A stretch of 64,000 nt of DNA from Linepithema humile. Taxonomy: Eukaryota; Arthropoda; Insecta; Hymenoptera; Formicidae. Below the pieces are notes generated by a model. It had not been told where the DNA came from. It worked only from the letters and a program-made list of their open reading frames with translations, and ran no database searches. The stretch spans positions 5,281,001-5,345,000 of the forward strand of contig NC_090132.1 of NCBI RefSeq assembly GCF_040581485.1, written 5' to 3'. A program made the position numbers and the translations under genes. Below, one piece after another: positions 61,476 through 64,000 of this stretch; within the stretch, counting starts at the first letter, position 1; each line of letters opens with the position of its first letter.

Positions 61476-62400
61476 AATGGAAGGAAAGGCTAGAAAAGAA
61501 GAAAATATGAAACGCACGAAAAAGAAAAGCGAGGGGAGAAACAACATGAAGAAAGCGGAAAATAGACTATAGGAAAAAAGAAAGAATTAAGGTCCGATAG
61601 AAACGAAGGTAGCAAAGAACGCGCGTGCAGAGAATTGTATAGTTACAGGCGAACGGAAAGAATAGAAAATAATGGTGAAAACGGCAGAAAAAGGAAAAAA
61701 AGTGACAAATGATGAGAACAAAAACGAGAAAAAAATAGGTGATAGAAAAAAGAAGGCAAAAAGAAGGGCATTGTATAGTGAGAAATAAAACGGAAAGATA
61801 TAAAGAGAACGATGTGAAAGTAAAAAAGGAAAAAAAAGAAAAAGTAAGAATGACAGGATAAAAGCAGGAAACTAATACAGAAAGAAAGGATTAAAACATT
61901 TAAAACGATGTATAAAACAATGGAATCATGGAAAGAGCGGAGAGTTGTACCGGTTATGCGAGGAGAAAAGGTACGAGAGAAAGAAAGTGAAAGGTGCAAG
62001 AAGGGAAGAAGAAAGGCGGGTTAAAGGAAAATTACGTGCTTGACGAGTGCGGTTGTTTCTTTTATTTTAGGTGAAAGATGGAGTACGCGCGAAAGAAAAT
62101 CAGAAAAGAACGCGAACAGGAATGAAACAGAGAGTGAGGCAAGAAGTAGCAGATAAGACAGAGACGAGTAATGGGAAGGGCGAGAAAGAAAAAGAGAAAG
62201 AAAAAGAGGGAACAAGAAGCGAATGCATAATGGAAGAAAAGAGCTAGGAGAATTGCGTGCTCGACGATACTGCTTGTCAGTTTTATATTATGGAAAATGA
62301 GAGAGAATGGCAAGAAAGAAGTTAGAGAGGGAAAGAAGGAAGGGGGAGGAGAAGGAGCGGAAACGGATGAGGAAAAGTGCAGAGGGAAAAAAAAGGGGAA
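61476..62400 (+). repeat. Long purine-rich tract with an embedded spaced repeat
   Basis: Almost the whole block is purine on the plus strand (AAGAAGAAAATATGAAAC, GGAAAAAAAGAAAAAG and similar). It is interrupted by pyrimidine-containing islands that begin TGCTYGACG at 62037 and 62258 and TGCTCAACG at 62408, each followed about 20 bases on by a TTTATDTTDG-like word. Frames of 114-118 codons on the minus strand are runs of Phe, Ser and Leu caused by the composition. The duplex could form triplex (H-DNA). Confidence 0.8.
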
Positions 62401-63225
62401 AATCACATGCTCAACGGACGTGCTTTGCTGGCTTTATGCTTGGCTTGAAATCCGGTTGCAAGTTTAGACGAATTCTCGCGATGGATACGAAGAAGAACGA
62501 GAAATCCCATACCCGTGTGAATATTTCTCGAAATGAAAATACGGGAGTTAAATCGATAAGCGAAGAAATGAGGTGCCGGTCGGTCGAAGGAACTACGTGT
62601 CGGATTTATCGAATGCTGCACTTCTTTTCCGATTACTCCATTTTCTGCGGGATTTTTTGCTAACTTGTCTGCTGCAGTCGTACACGTATGCTTGTCATAT
62701 TACAATCAATCTTCGTGGAATCGAATTTAAAGTCTACTGCAATGACTAGATATTCTTATAAAGATATTAGAAAAAAACCTAGGAATAGCAATTTTCGGGT
62801 AGCGAAACTCTCTTAATATCGAGTTGTTTAACAGAAAATTGAAGAGTTGTGGTGACTTAAGTTTCAAAGAAGTCGTGCATACATATTAAACGTATATTTT
62901 TCAGTTAATTTTAATTTAAAATTTTTTTTTAATAAATTAAAACTAGATTTTAGATTTATAGAGTGATTAAAGCATTACTCGATTTATAATAAGATTTCTT
63001 TTAAATTAATTATGCGATACTGTATATAATTCACATTCATTATTATACCATCGTCAAATCTTAAAATACATAAATGAATGTATATAATCAGATGCCACGA
63101 TTTGCATTTCATATGCATATACACGATGCGTGCAGCTGCACATTAGTGCGTATTTAAATGAGCTCGCATATCTAGCGATTACGTAATAAACAGACATACA
63201 ATGTAGCGACCTAACTAGCATAATA
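62401..63225. other. Mixed noncoding DNA
   Basis: A frame (plus, to 62663) leaves the purine tract and contains ordinary-looking codons but no splice signals. The rest is AT-rich. Confidence 0.5.
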
Positions 63226-63327
63226 GTGTCCGAGAAGCATCGTGCGGACATTCTGGATATTTGGATAGACAATGGCACATCTCGGGGACATTCTGTAAAC
63301 GTTTGGAACATTTAGGTACACAATGGC
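63226..63327 (-). repeat. Two-copy 51-bp tandem repeat, in-frame on the minus strand
   Basis: On the minus strand the repeat reads AIVYLNVPNVYRMSPR and then AIVYPNIQNVRTM, exactly 17 codons apart. The plus-strand words ACATTCTG and ACAATGGCA recur with the same spacing. The enclosing minus frame is 63420-63211. Confidence 0.7.
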
Positions 63328-63888
63328 ATGCCTAAGGCGTTTCCTGAAGACATCCGCAAGCCGGACAGCTGGCATAGTTAAGACGTACGTCGGAGAATTG
63401 CAAACATGCATTAATGCCATGCTAATACGATATTAACGATATCTAAATTTGTCTTTGAAATATCTCGAAAAATTTACACTTCGACATTTATTGCAGTAAT
63501 TTCTGTTCCACCACAACGGAATTTAATATTCGGCGATTTTATTATAATAGCATACTGGTTAAACGTTCAGACGAAAAGTAAATAAATGTCAATATAGCAG
63601 AATAAAATGAAAAAAGTAAATGGAACTTGGTGTAGATGGTTGAATTATAAAATTCATATAAAACTCACTATTGATATTTGAAATATTATAGAAATTATAG
63701 GAAAATAAGCTGATGAGCGAGAGAGAAATGAATAAAACATAGTAAAAAAAGCCTTTTAAAAAATATAAATTATGTTTTATCAACATATTTTTAGAGATAA
63801 TATAATATAAAACACATTATACATATGATAAAATGAAAAATTTGTTTATGTATAATAATTAAAAGATTGCACAATCATAACGTTTGAT
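63328..63888. other. AT-rich noncoding DNA
   Basis: No gene or repeat is supported. Confidence 0.55.
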
Positions 63889-63913
63889 TCGCGCGCGCGC
63901 GCGCGCGCGCGCG
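63889..63913 (+). repeat. GC microsatellite
   Basis: A run of about 12 alternating CG dinucleotides in otherwise AT-rich DNA. Confidence 0.95.
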
Positions 63914-64000
63914 TAGAAAAATATATTTGTGTTATATCTATAGAAGCAGAGAATTTTATTCTGTTAAATATTAAGAGAGTAGCATATAATTGAACAAATA

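Noticed and set aside
61643..62406. Minus frames of 64-118 codons rich in Phe, Ser and Leu that look like membrane proteins
   Set aside because: They are the complement of the purine-rich tract. The composition is low-complexity and gives false hydrophobic ORFs.
1..64000. CRISPR arrays, bacterial operons, phage or transposase genes
   Set aside because: The repeats are direct tandem arrays without unique spacers. Reading frames are short and separated by AT-rich noncoding DNA, and no catalytic motifs of transposases or reverse transcriptases were seen in any listed frame.

Overview
The window looks like nuclear DNA from an animal, most likely an insect. It is A+T-rich by eye and gene-sparse. 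Scattered GC- and CpG-rich patches break it up, microsatellites (CA, CG, AT, GT, GA) are frequent, and every long open frame is short. GT...AG introns of about 70-1100 bp fit the few places where coding sequence is convincing. I see no operon structure, CRISPR array, rRNA, tRNA or recognisable transposase or reverse transcriptase. CpG-rich patches in an AT-rich background suggest Hymenoptera (an ant, bee or wasp), but this is inference: no protein here was recognised well enough to name a gene.

Layout. 0-14 kb is mostly AT-rich noncoding DNA with GC-rich patches at 2.2-2.9, 3.7-4.0, 6.3-6.9 and 8.6-9.3 kb. It includes a compact TATA-driven candidate transcript with a miRNA-like hairpin in its intron (4.95-5.4 kb). 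14.4-19.65 kb holds coding-like pieces on the + strand. The last six fit a phase-consistent gene end (exons at 17.71, 18.42, 18.68, 19.11, 19.33 and 19.54 kb) with AATAAA 13 bases after the stop. 20-42 kb is mostly noncoding, with isolated exon candidates at 20.4, 22.7 (- strand), 35.2 and 39.3 kb. 42.7-43.5 kb fits a three-exon gene for an 87-residue protein, and 44.66-45.02 kb a proline-rich terminal exon. 46.6-49.1 kb is the clearest complete gene-like locus: a palindromic E-box plus CRE promoter, a perfect donor, a 1.1 kb 5' intron filled with a higher-order tandem repeat, and three phase-matched coding exons for an 83-residue protein. 49-64 kb is again mostly noncoding, with exon candidates at 59.2, 60.2 and 61.2 kb, a roughly 0.9 kb strand-asymmetric purine tract, and several minisatellites.

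The gene models come from reading splice sites and phases by eye. They have no homology or transcript support, and no shared pathway can be inferred. GC-rich patches open on both strands are described as such and not called genes.
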